Positions 1-7,902 of a DNA stretch of 64,000 bases are shown here, piece after piece. The notes beneath the pieces were generated by a model, which saw only the letters and a program-made list of their open reading frames with translations, was not told the DNA's origin and made no database searches. The DNA is taken from assembly GCF_030551255.1 (NCBI RefSeq), contig NZ_CP130630.1:1958501-2022500 (forward strand), given 5' to 3'. A program made the position numbers and the translations under genes. Source of the DNA: Streptomyces sp. NL15-2K. GTDB taxonomy: Bacteria > Actinomycetota > Actinomycetes > Streptomycetales > Streptomycetaceae. How positions within the stretch are numbered: the first letter of the stretch is position 1; each line of letters starts with the position of its first letter.

Positions 1-1602
1 CGGTCGCGGCGGCGCTCTGGACGGCGGCGCGGCTGGGCTGGGTTCCGGTGAGCAGCGTAGTGATCGCCAGGACCACGACACCGAGGACGGCCTCGGCGGC
101 GACCGACCGGCGCAGACCGCGCCGGTGGCCGTCACCGTCGGAGGGGGACGGCGAGCCGGAGGGATCGGGCCGTCCGGCAGATCGCGCGAGGCGGTTGGCC
201 CGTCGGGGCTGTCCGTTCCCTCGGCTGTGTCGCTGCCTGAGGATGCGCCGACGCCGACGGTCTGCGCCACGCGCACGCGTTCGGGCGCGGCTGCCGGGAC
301 GGTTTCCGCTGGCTGCTCCTGGGTAAGCTGCGCGGTCCACTGGCGGGAGAACCACGCTGCGGTCAGCACCACGGCCACCGCGCCGGCCTTGAGGGTGAGG
401 AGCCTGCCGTACTCGGTGGTGGACAGGGCCTCCAAGGAGCCGACCTGCCTCCACGACTGGTACAGGCCGGTGGTGACCAGGACGACGACCGAGGTGAAGG
501 CCAGCCGGGAGAAGCGCGCGACCGCCGCTGCCGGGATCACCGTGTCGGCTGGTGCCCGGAACAGGGCGACGGCCAGCGCGACCAGACCGCCCAGCCACAC
601 CGCCATGGCGAGCAGGTGCAGCACGGAGACGGGGATCGCCAGCGGCACCTGGAGCCCGGCGGAGGCGTGCTCGGCGGCGGCCCAGGTCAGGGCCAGGCCC
701 ACGGCGAACAGCACGCCCATGACGCGTACGCCGATGCCGAACCACGGTTCCCCAGCGGGCTGATCGGCTGGCGGCTCGGCGACCGGATCGCGCAGTGTTC
801 TGTCCGACTCGCGGCGGAGCCGGGTCGCAAGCAGCCCCAGGAGGATTCCCGCCGCCGCGAGCAGCACCAGCCGCGCCCCCAGGGCCAGCCCGGCCCTGCC
901 CGTGATGGTCTTGCCAAGGAGCGACAGGTCGAACATCGCGGTGAGACCCTTGCCGGTCTCGTACGGGCCGCGCAGCAGCAACAGGACGACGGTGGAGGCG
1001 AACAGTGCCGCCCAGCCGGCAAGCAGCAGCCTGCGCAGCGGGCGCAGGTTCGCGCCCGCCGGCCAGCAGACGAGGGTGAACAGGGCGACGCCGATGAGCA
1101 GGGCGAGGCCGCCGTAGGCGACGTAGCGGAAGAAGCCGTAGGGACGGGAGGTGGAGGTGTCGGCCGCGGATTCGGTCGGTACTGCGGCGGTGGTGGTGGA
1201 GGGCTGGCCGATGGAGAAGGTGAACGCGCCGGAGACCGGGTGGCTGTCGGCGGAGATGACCCGCCAGGACACCGTGTAGGTGCCCTCGGGCAGCTTGCCC
1301 GCCAGCATCACCCGTGCCGTGTCCATTTTCCCGCCGGCGTGCGTGACCGGCCCGCGGTCGACCCGCAGATTCTTCGGGGACAGGACCCGCAGTGAGGCGC
1401 CGGAGAAGCTGACGGATTCGCTGAAGGCGAGCGTGATCTGCTTCGGGGCGGTTTTGAGGACGGAGACGTCAGCCGGGTCGGACCTGGTCAGGATGGCGTG
1501 GGCGGAGGCGGGTCCGGCGCCGCCGAACAGGAGGGCGAGCACGGCGCCGACCAGGAGCAGGGCGGTCAGCGGGGTCCTGGTCCGGCGCGGTGCCGTGGGC
1601 AT
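1..1602 (-). CDS. CopC-CopD copper resistance fusion, cut by the left edge and apparently frameshifted
   Basis: The product binds copper outside the membrane (CopC) and moves it across (CopD). ATG at 1602 follows CGGAGG. A signal peptide of about 34 residues ends ASA and leaves His35 (HAIL) as the mature N-terminus, as in CopC. The CopC motif SADSHPVSGAF follows, then several CopD membrane helices. The frame is open to base 1, but from about 220 downward it stops looking like protein. The expected late segment (GLRRSVAAEAVLGVVVLAI, about 118-62) sits in another reading frame. I infer a one-base indel between about 120 and 300, either a real mutation or a base error. The C-terminus lies beyond the window. 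The family is clear; intactness is not. Confidence 0.85.
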   Translation of the reverse strand, partial: MPTAPRRTRTPLTALLLVGAVLALLFGGAGPASAHAILTRSDPADVSVLKTAPKQITLAFSESVSFSGASLRVLSPKNLRVDRGPVTHAGGKMDTARVMLAGKLPEGTYTVSWRVISADSHPVSGAFTFSIGQPSTTTAAVPTESAADTSTSRPYGFFRYVAYGGLALLIGVALFTLVCWPAGANLRPLRRLLLAGWAALFASTVVLLLLRGPYETGKGLTAMFDLSLLGKTITGRAGLALGARLVLLAAAGILLGLLATRLRRESDRTLRDPVAEPPADQPAGEPWFGIGVRVMGVLFAVGLALTWAAAEHASAGLQVPLAIPVSVLHLLAMAVWLGGLVALAVALFRAPADTVIPAAAVARFSRLAFTSVVVLVTTGLYQSWRQVGSLEALSTTEYGRLLTLKAGAVAVVLTAAWFSRQWTAQLTQEQPAETVPAAAPERVRVAQTVGVGASSGSDTAEGTDSPDGPTASRDLPDGPIPPARRPPPTVTATGAVCAGRSPPRPSSVSWSWRSLRCSPEPSPAAPPSRAPPRP

Positions 1603-1682
1603 GAAGCAGCCTCCGGGTGGTTGAGCCGTATGTGCGGTCGTGGGCCGTGTGGGCTGTGCTGTGGTGGGGGATGCGGCTGCGG

Positions 1683-2207
1683 CTACGACGCGCTCGGGCC
1701 CGGTGTCGGGCCGATGCCCCGTAGTTGCTGAATGGTGCCGCCGAGCTTGGCCCGGAAGCCCTCCAGCATCTCTGGCTCTTTCGCGCTGACGATCCAGCGG
1801 GAGCCGACGAGGTACTTGCCACCGTAGATGGCCGCGCTGTCCAGCCAAGTCTGCTTGTACTTCTCCTCGGGGAAGGTGGTGATGAGGTAGTCGACCTTCT
1901 TCGTGTGGCACAGGCCCTGGCGCAGTTCGTCCGCCTCGATACGGATCTTGGCCTTGCAGCCGGTCAGGGAGGCGATCACCTCGACCTTGGCCGGAGCCAC
2001 GACACCGGCCGCGGGGGCGGCAGACATTTCCGACGGCTTGCTGCCGGCCGACGCATCGCCGTCACCACCACTGCTGCAGGCCGTGGCCAGGGGGAGAAAC
2101 GCGAGGCTTGCAGCCAGTGCGGTGCCGCGTATGAGGCGGACGGTGGGCAGAGCACGGCCGGCGCGTCCTCGCTGTGACTGTTCTGGCTGCTCGGGATGCT
2201 GTGGCAC
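1683..2207 (-). CDS. Secreted lipoprotein of unknown function
   Basis: A 174-residue protein. I chose the GTG at 2207 because GGAG lies six bases upstream. The N-terminus has an arginine-containing stretch, a hydrophobic segment and a lipobox-like LATAC, followed by a Ser/Gly/Asp-rich linker typical of Streptomyces lipoproteins. The folded part begins near VEVIASLTGCKAKIRIEADE and contains two cysteines (in TGCKA and GLCHTKK) that could pair or bind metal. I recognise no named domain. It lies 80 bases upstream of the CopC-CopD gene on the same strand and may be transcribed with it, so a role in extracytoplasmic copper handling is possible but only inferred from position. Confidence 0.7.
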   Translation of the reverse strand: MPQHPEQPEQSQRGRAGRALPTVRLIRGTALAASLAFLPLATACSSGGDGDASAGSKPSEMSAAPAAGVVAPAKVEVIASLTGCKAKIRIEADELRQGLCHTKKVDYLITTFPEEKYKQTWLDSAAIYGGKYLVGSRWIVSAKEPEMLEGFRAKLGGTIQQLRGIGPTPGPSAS

Positions 2208-2353
2208 GTGCCTCTCCGAATCAGGGTTGTTCCTGCCCGCACCAGCGGCCAGGTGTACGACAAGGGGTACGGGTGAACGCTGAGCCCTGTTCACCCCGTA
2301 TGTCACCGTGAACCCGTGGAGCGGCCGGAACACCGCCCCACGGACCCGGTGAC

Positions 2354-3832
2354 TCACGCCGAGACGCGGGTGCGCTCAGGCTGAACGGTGTGCGCGTTGT
2401 GCTGGTCCGCCCAGTGCTGCAGGGCGCTCATGCAGGCGTGGTCGAGGTGCCGCAGCCCGGCGAGGTTGAGCTCGATGGGCCGTTCGGCGGGCAGTTGCTC
2501 CAGGGCATCGAGGATGCGGGGCAGGCGCAGAAAGGTGGCGTGGCCCCGGATCCGTACCCGTACCGGGCCACTGCCCGAGTCGGCGTCGTCGACGTCGATG
2601 TGGACGTGCGAGGTCTCCCAGGCCGTCTTGACCACCGCCAGCAGCAGCCCGATCAACACGCCCTCGAACATGTTGGTGACCAGGATCGCCCCCGCCGTGA
2701 TCACCAACACCACCGCCTCGCCCCGGTGTTCACGCCACAGCGGCCCCAGCTCCTTGACGGGCAGGAGCTTGAAGCCCGAATGGATGAGCACACCGGCGAG
2801 CGCGGCGGTCGGGATCATGCCGAGGGCGCCGGGCAGCAGCGCGGCGAACAGCAGCAGCCACACGCCGTGCAGGACGCGGGAGACCTTGGTCTTGGCGCCC
2901 GCCTGGACGTTGGCGGCGCTGCGCACGATCACCGCGGTCATCGGCAGCGCGCCGAGCAGCCCGCACAGGGTGTTGCCCGCGCCCTGGGCCATCAGCTCCT
3001 TGTCGTAGTCGGTCTTCGGGCCGTTGTGCAGCCGGTCCACGGCGGCGGCACTGAAGAGCGACTCGGCGGAGGCGATCAGGGTGAACGCGACGATGGTGGT
3101 CAGCAGTCCGACTTCGGCCAGCTGGCCGAAGTCACCGAGGGCGGGCGGCTGGATCGCCTCCGCCAGGCCGCTGACCTCGACGCGGGCGATGGGCAGGTCG
3201 AAGGCGGCGGTGGCCAGGGTCGCCGCGCCGACCGCGACCAGCGGACCGGGCAGTAGTTGTGTCTTGCCAGGCAGCTTCTTCCACAGCGTCATGACGGCGA
3301 CGGTTCCCGCCCCGATGCCGACGGCGGTCAGGGCCGAGTCCGAGAACAGGACGTCGACGACGAGGTCGGGCAGTCCGGCGATGTTCGCGGTGCCGGTGCC
3401 CGGGGCCTTGCGGTCGGCGAGCGCGTAGATCTGTCCGAGGATCAGTACGAGGCCGATGCCGGCGAGCATGCCGTGGACGACGGACAGTGAAATCGCGCGG
3501 AAGAAGCGGCCCAACCGCAGTACCCCGAGAGCCAGTTGGAGCAGTCCGGAGGCGAGGACGATCACGCCGAGGGCGGAAAGACCGTAGTCCTGTACGGCGG
3601 TGAGGACGAGCACGGTCAAGCCGGCGGCGGGCCCGCTGACCTGGAGGCTGCTGCCGGGCAGCAGCCCGGTGACCAGGCCGCCGACGATACCGGTGATCAG
3701 GCCGAGTTCGGCCGGCACGCCGGAGGCGACGGCGACACCCACGCACAGCGGCAGGGCGACGAGGAAGACGACCAGGGAGGAGGTGAAGTCGGTGCGCAGG
3801 GCGGACCGGAGGGAGGAGAAGGGTGAGGTCAT
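2354..3832 (-). CDS. SulP-family anion transporter, probable bicarbonate importer
   Basis: A 492-residue integral membrane protein with the SulP arrangement: about 10-12 hydrophobic helices beginning SSLVVFLVALPLCVGVAVAS and a short C-terminal STAS-like tail (about 410-480) that faces the cytoplasm. SulP proteins carry sulfate, bicarbonate or other anions. ATG at 3832 is preceded by an AGAGAG ribosome binding site. A beta-carbonic anhydrase gene ends or starts only about 80 bases upstream on the same strand. SulP-carbonic anhydrase pairs and fusions are known, so bicarbonate/CO2 supply is the likeliest role. The substrate is inferred from context, since the sequence alone cannot separate sulfate from bicarbonate carriers. 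Confidence 0.9.
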   Translation of the reverse strand: MTSPFSSLRSALRTDFTSSLVVFLVALPLCVGVAVASGVPAELGLITGIVGGLVTGLLPGSSLQVSGPAAGLTVLVLTAVQDYGLSALGVIVLASGLLQLALGVLRLGRFFRAISLSVVHGMLAGIGLVLILGQIYALADRKAPGTGTANIAGLPDLVVDVLFSDSALTAVGIGAGTVAVMTLWKKLPGKTQLLPGPLVAVGAATLATAAFDLPIARVEVSGLAEAIQPPALGDFGQLAEVGLLTTIVAFTLIASAESLFSAAAVDRLHNGPKTDYDKELMAQGAGNTLCGLLGALPMTAVIVRSAANVQAGAKTKVSRVLHGVWLLLFAALLPGALGMIPTAALAGVLIHSGFKLLPVKELGPLWREHRGEAVVLVITAGAILVTNMFEGVLIGLLLAVVKTAWETSHVHIDVDDADSGSGPVRVRIRGHATFLRLPRILDALEQLPAERPIELNLAGLRHLDHACMSALQHWADQHNAHTVQPERTRVSA

Positions 3833-3915
3833 GGCGTTCTCTCTGTGGGGAAAGGAACGTCGCGTGGGGAGCGACCGGAGGAAACGGGTGTGTGCGGGGC
3901 CGTGGTCCGGTCGGT

Positions 3916-4524
3916 TCACAGGGGCTTGAAGGCGCGGGTGCCGGGCACGGCGAAGAGGACTTCGCCGGTCTCGACGGTGTAGTACCAGCCGTGCAGCCAC
4001 AGCCGTCCCGACGACAGGCGCCGCGCGATGAAGGGGTAGCTGCGCAGGTGGTCGAGCTGGGTGAGCACGTGCTGCTGGGTCACGGCGACGGGGTCATCGC
4101 CCAGGCCCTGGGTCTGAAACGGCTCGTCGGCCGGGGTGCGGTGTCCGGCCCGGGAGAGCCAGCGCCGTACGAGCGGCATCGTCTGGACGTTCTGCTCGCG
4201 CATCAGCCCTTGTACGGCGCCGCAGTGCGAGTGGCCGCACACGATGATGTCGGGCACCTGCAGGGCCCGCACGGCGAATTCGAGTGATCCGGCGACACCG
4301 CAGGCGGCCTGCCCGCGATAGGGAGGAACGATGTTGCCCGCGGTGCGCAGCTCGAAGAGGTCACCGGGGCGGGCGCCGGTGAACATCGAGAGGATGACGC
4401 GGGAGTCGGAGCAGGAGATGAACAGGGCCTGGGGCTGCTGGCCCCGGGCCAGCTGTGCGAACTCCTCCTGCTGGTCGGCGATCTTCGCGGGGAATGCACG
4501 GGCGTGCTCGATGAGGGTGTGCAT
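3916..4524 (-). CDS. Beta-class carbonic anhydrase
   Basis: A 202-residue zinc enzyme that interconverts CO2 and bicarbonate in the cytoplasm. The zinc and catalytic signature is complete: Cys38, Asp40 and Arg42 in CSDSR, and His98 and Cys101 in GHSHCGA. Length and motif spacing match the family. ATG at 4524 begins MHTLIEHARAFP. The SulP transporter gene follows 83 bases downstream on the same strand, suggesting an operon in which imported bicarbonate is equilibrated with CO2, perhaps for carboxylases or pH control. I see no signal peptide, consistent with a cytoplasmic enzyme. Confidence 0.95.
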   Translation of the reverse strand: MHTLIEHARAFPAKIADQQEEFAQLARGQQPQALFISCSDSRVILSMFTGARPGDLFELRTAGNIVPPYRGQAACGVAGSLEFAVRALQVPDIIVCGHSHCGAVQGLMREQNVQTMPLVRRWLSRAGHRTPADEPFQTQGLGDDPVAVTQQHVLTQLDHLRSYPFIARRLSSGRLWLHGWYYTVETGEVLFAVPGTRAFKPL

Positions 4525-4713
4525 GGGAATCGGCCTCGTAACTCTTCGTGGGGCTCTCAGTGCGAAAGGGTGCGAAGAGTGCGTGCTGCGCGCGTCCGGG
4601 TAGGCGTCACCGAGCCGTGGCGGGCGATCGGGTGGACGCTCGCACCGCGGCGGCGGTGGTGATGGTGTTGGGGAGTCTCGGACGATGGACCACTGCGGGC
4701 AGCACGCTGCCGG

Positions 4714-5106
4714 TCAGCAGCGGAATGTCTGCAGGCTGCTGGGGGTGGGCGCTACTCCGGAGGCCGGGTTGCAGGCGTCTCTTGCCGTATGTGGCAGGGC
4801 CGGGCCGGAGCCGGCGGACACGATGGCGGTGTCTCCCGCGGCCTTGTCCAGCGGTGCGGGCTCGGAGACGGGCTGGCTCGCTCGGGGTAGCCACGCCGGA
4901 GCGTCGGCGGCCTCTCCATGGTGCTCCGAGCTCTTGTGCGAGTGTGCCAGCACGGACGTGGGTCCGTACGGCTTCCTGGACTCCGGTTCGACGGCCGGGG
5001 CCGTGGCGGGCACCGCCACGGGAGCGGCGGCGGAATGGTGAGGCGTGACGACGTGCAGCAGGAGGGCGGCAGCCAGCAGCACGACCGCTGCCGCCATACG
5101 CCGCAT
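4714..5106 (-). CDS. Small exported His-rich protein, unknown
   Basis: A predicted 130-residue protein. It starts MRRM and has a hydrophobic stretch (AAAVVLLAAALLLHVV) resembling a signal peptide or single anchor. Then comes a low-complexity Ala/Pro/Ser region with a histidine cluster (AHSHKSSEHHGE). The start at 5106 is tentative: a GGGGG run lies about 12 bases upstream and in-frame GTG codons lie just before. No domain is recognised. The histidine cluster and the nearby CopC-CopD gene would fit a surface metal-binding protein, but that is speculation. Codon use is less convincing than in neighbouring genes. Confidence 0.5.
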   Translation of the reverse strand: MRRMAAAVVLLAAALLLHVVTPHHSAAAPVAVPATAPAVEPESRKPYGPTSVLAHSHKSSEHHGEAADAPAWLPRASQPVSEPAPLDKAAGDTAIVSAGSGPALPHTARDACNPASGVAPTPSSLQTFRC

Positions 5107-6157
5107 CACCACTGGACCCCCGATGTCTTGCTCCTGCCGACGCCGAAACGTTACCGGCCCCGCGCTCCCGGGCAGAGCCACCTCCCGGGTAAGGAGGGTG
5201 ACATGAGCAACACTGGCATGCTGATTGCAGGAGCAATCACCCGGTTCGGTGAACCTTGCCGGATGCAGGGAGGCGGTCAGGGGCGAGGGACCCTAGGCGC
5301 TGCACTCACGCCTACGGCACCTCCAGCGCATGGGCCATGGCCGAGTTCGTCACCACCAGGCCGACCGTGGACGGTCTCCAGTTCCCCGACGACCGGAACC
5401 GGATCAGCTCGGCCAGTGACACACCGCCAGGGGCAGACGAGCCGAAGCGATGCGCAAGCGAGCTGACGCCTGCCCCCGAACCGGCATCCGCAGAGCGGCA
5501 GGGACCGGCAACGGTGCTGAGCAGGGCCCGTAAGCACAGCGCCTACACGTGTCAGGTCATCACTGGGTTCACTCTTCCGGGACAACTGTGCACGCCAGAG
5601 CGGGCCGACGAAGCGCTCAGCCCAACAGTCACTCAGCGTGCCTACGGCCACGATGGTTTTCCACTCGCCACTCCACGTGCCCACGGCCCTCACTGGGGAG
5701 AATCTGGGGAGTATCGGTCCCGTTGGGGAGCGCGTGGGGAGAATCGGCCGCATAAGACGGCACGCCCGTGAAAGACGCTGAAAGACTCATCTGCCCAGGT
5801 CAGCCACGGGTGTAGGTGAATCACCGCAGGTCCACGCCACTAGCTGGACAACTTCATGACGTACGTCCCGTGGTCGTCGGCCTCGACGAGCCCCGGCAGC
5901 GAGCCGCCCTCACGCAGGGGCGTGATGTAGCGGGTCGCGGTGACTTCCTTGAGCATCGCCCCAGGCTACTGGGGGGTGCCGGCGCAGGCCGGCGGCGCCC
6001 CGTGGGGCCGTGCCGCATACCGACAGCGGATCGATAGCTGTGATTTACCCACGTCCGCCCTCGAACAGGTTTAGATCTCGACACGGTCTGAACAGGCCAG
6101 GCCTGCGGACCGTACCTCCCACCGGATCACGAAAACCTCCCTGAAGGGAACGCCAGC
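5107..6157. other. Gene-poor kilobase with one gene fragment
   Basis: No convincing intact gene is seen on either strand. Open frames here lack ribosome binding sites, recognisable domains and consistent codon bias. Near 5730-5710 and 5690-5660 there are repeated GGGGAG(A/T)AT-like motifs on the plus strand. The only recognisable relic is the HipA-like N-terminal fragment at 5840-5956. The last 100 bases contain the leader of the Rieske gene. Confidence 0.6.
5840..5956 (-). pseudogene. N-terminal fragment of a HipA-like kinase-family gene
   Basis: Reading leftward from ATG at 5956, a 38-codon frame begins MLKEVTATRYITPLREGGSL and ends at TAG. From memory, this matches the N-terminus of a conserved Streptomyces family annotated as HipA-like or PI3/PI4-kinase-like. 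Those proteins run several hundred residues and continue past YVMKF, whereas here the frame reads YVMKLSS and stops. No continuation is visible downstream in any frame. The rest of the gene appears to have been deleted, so this is a relic. The family assignment rests on a short stretch and should be checked. Confidence 0.55.
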
Positions 6158-6643
6158 ATGACCAGCGCATCGTTCAAGCCCACATCGGGACCTGCCCGTC
6201 GAACCGTCGTGGCGGCCGCCGGAGCCGCGGGGCTCGCCGTCGCGCTGACCGCGTGCGGAGACTCCGACGACTCCTCCTCCTCGTCCGGCAGCACCGAGGC
6301 CGGCAGCGACGCGAGCAGCGGCGGTTCGGGAGCCTCCGAGAGCGCCGGGGCCGGTGGCGCCGCGCTCGCCGCGACCGCCGACATCCCCGAGGGCGGCGGA
6401 AAGGTCTTCGCGGACAAGAAGGTGGTGGTCACCCAGCCGACGGCGGGCGAGTTCAAGGCGTTCTCGGCCACGTGCACCCATCAGGGCTGTGCCGTGAAGG
6501 GCATATCCGACGGCCTGATCAACTGCCCCTGTCACAACAGCAACTTCTCCATCACGGACGGCAGCGTCAAGAGCGGTCCGGCGAAGCAACCGCTGCCCGC
6601 CGTGCAGATCACCGTCAGCGGGGACTCGATCACGCTGGCGTGA
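6158..6643 (+). CDS. Tat-exported Rieske [2Fe-2S] lipoprotein
   Basis: A 161-residue extracytoplasmic electron-transfer protein. The N-terminus has a twin-arginine motif (GPARRTVV), a hydrophobic core and a lipobox ending at Cys33 (LTAC). A Ser/Gly-rich linker of about 40 residues follows, then the Rieske fold. Cluster ligands are visible: Cys106 and His108 in CTHQGC, Cys123 and His126 in CPCH. The usual disulfide cysteines Cys111 and Cys125 are also present. ATG at 6158 follows AAGGGAA. Its stop lies three bases from the stop of the convergent isochorismatase-like gene. The redox partner is not encoded nearby. Confidence 0.93.
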   Translation: MTSASFKPTSGPARRTVVAAAGAAGLAVALTACGDSDDSSSSSGSTEAGSDASSGGSGASESAGAGGAALAATADIPEGGGKVFADKKVVVTQPTAGEFKAFSATCTHQGCAVKGISDGLINCPCHNSNFSITDGSVKSGPAKQPLPAVQITVSGDSITLA

Positions 6644-6646
6644 CAC

Positions 6647-7297
6647 TCACGCCCGTCCTGTGCGGCGGGGCCGCTTGAAGCAAGCCAGCACCTCGTCCGT
6701 GGTCGCGACCGTGGCGACCAATGCGAGGGTGTGGCGGACCATCGCGGGGGTGTAGTCGGAGGGCACCCCCGCGATGGCGTCCGTCGGTACGAGGGCGGTG
6801 TAGCCGCGGTTGACGGCGTCGAAGACGGCGTTGGGGATCGCCACGTTGGCGGAGACGCCGGTCACGACCAGCGTGCGGCAGCCCAGGTTGCGCAGCAGCG
6901 CGTCGACCTCGGTGCCCTGGATCGGGGACAGCCCGTGCAGCCGTCGTACGACCAGGTCCTCCTCGGCGACCTCGATCGGGGCCGCCACGCGGACCGCGGT
7001 GGTGCCCGACAGCTGCTGGACGGGCAGCCGCTCGGCGGCGCGGAAGAGCCGGGCGTTACGGCTCGCGCCCCGGCCGTCCGGGCGGCGCTCGGCGATCGCG
7101 TGGATCACCTGGACGCCGTTCTCGTGTGCGGCGGCGACCAGCCGGGCGACGTTGGCGAGGGCGCCGCGGGAGCGTGCCTCCTCGGCGAGCTCGGGCAGGG
7201 CGCCGTCCGCTCCGACGACGCCCTGCTGGCACTCGACGGTGAGCAGGACGGTGGTGGCGGGATCGAGAAGCTCGCTGAGGCGTTCGTACGACGGCAT
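6647..7297 (-). CDS. Isochorismatase-fold hydrolase-like protein with altered triad
   Basis: A 216-residue protein with the alpha/beta fold of isochorismatase-like cysteine hydrolases. ATG at 7297 follows GAGGGGG. Positions expected to hold the Asp-Lys-Cys triad are changed: Glu22 in VECQQG instead of Asp, Arg118/Arg119 in VVRR where Lys is usual, and Ala153 in TGVSANVAIPNA instead of the nucleophilic Cys. EntB- and PhzD-type isochorismatases also lack the Cys but keep the Asp, so this protein may use another chemistry or only bind a ligand. It is divergent from the split-barrel flavoprotein gene at 7434, and the spacer carries a double operator. Confidence 0.8.
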   Translation of the reverse strand: MPSYERLSELLDPATTVLLTVECQQGVVGADGALPELAEEARSRGALANVARLVAAAHENGVQVIHAIAERRPDGRGASRNARLFRAAERLPVQQLSGTTAVRVAAPIEVAEEDLVVRRLHGLSPIQGTEVDALLRNLGCRTLVVTGVSANVAIPNAVFDAVNRGYTALVPTDAIAGVPSDYTPAMVRHTLALVATVATTDEVLACFKRPRRTGRA

Positions 7298-7376
7298 GGT
7301 TCCCCCTCGTCGCCGACGGCGTGGAGCGGGCGAGACTAGCCACCATTGCGCGGGGACGGAAGACGACCCATCCTTT

Positions 7377-7418
7377 TCTGACGTGATGTCAGAGGATCTC
7401 CTCTGACACGACGTGAGA
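7377..7418. promoter_or_regulatory. Double dyad operator between divergent genes
   Basis: Two similar 17-bp elements, TCTGACGTGATGTCAGA (7377-7393) and TCTGACACGACGTGAGA (7402-7418), start 25 bp apart. The first is a dyad with TCTGAC/GTCAGA arms. A further near-palindrome, GTCAGAGGA-TC-TCCTCTGAC (7388-7407), bridges them. They lie directly upstream of the flavoprotein start at 7434 and 80 bases from the divergent start at 7297. This is a likely repressor site, but no regulator gene adjoins it. Confidence 0.6.
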
Positions 7419-7433
7419 GAAAGAGGGGGCCGC

Positions 7434-7901
7434 ATGACCGTCACTCAGCGCCGAGGCCGGAAGATCATGATGACGCCCGGTGAGCTGGACGAGTTCCTCA
7501 CCAGTCAGCGCACCTGCCGGGTCGCCACCGTGTCGCCCGACGGCGCCCCGCACGTGAGCACGCTCTGGTTCGCCTGGGACGGCACCTCCCTGTGGCTCTA
7601 CTCCGTGGTGCGCAGCAAGCGGTGGGCCGATCTGCGCCGCGATCCGCGGGTCGCGATCGTGGTGGACACGGGTGAGGAGTACGACGAACTGCGGGGCGTC
7701 GAGCTGTCCGGGACCGTGGAGTTCGTGGGTGAGATCCCGCGCACCGGGGAGCTGTGCGCGGAACTCGACCTGCCCGAGACCCTGTTCGCCCGTAAGAACT
7801 TCCGGCTGGACGAGGTGCCGCACGACGGCCGGCACGCCTGGGTGCGGCTGACACCGGAGAAGATCGTCTCCTGGGACTTCCGCAAGCTGGGCCCGATGTA
7901 G
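7434..7901 (+). CDS. Pyridoxamine-phosphate-oxidase-like flavin/F420 split-barrel protein
   Basis: A 155-residue protein of the FMN- or F420-binding split-barrel superfamily. Such proteins act as reductases, oxidases or haem-degrading enzymes; the substrate cannot be told. Typical features are the early strand RVATVSPDGAPHVSTLWFAW, the SVVRSKRWADLRRDPRVAIVVD segment that contacts the cofactor phosphate, and the C-terminal VSWDFRKL. ATG at 7434 follows AAGAGGGGG. Its stop is one base from the stop of the convergent LysR gene. Expression is probably controlled by the double dyad just upstream. Confidence 0.85.
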   Translation: MTVTQRRGRKIMMTPGELDEFLTSQRTCRVATVSPDGAPHVSTLWFAWDGTSLWLYSVVRSKRWADLRRDPRVAIVVDTGEEYDELRGVELSGTVEFVGEIPRTGELCAELDLPETLFARKNFRLDEVPHDGRHAWVRLTPEKIVSWDFRKLGPM

Positions 7902-7902
7902 C

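Noticed and set aside
616..1395. Long open plus-strand frame opposite the CopD gene
   Set aside because: Antisense shadow of a GC-rich gene: Gln/Gly/Arg-rich, no domain, no ribosome binding site.
5256..5771. Open frames on both strands in the gene-poor kilobase
   Set aside because: No start signal, no recognisable domain and irregular codon use; treated as non-coding.
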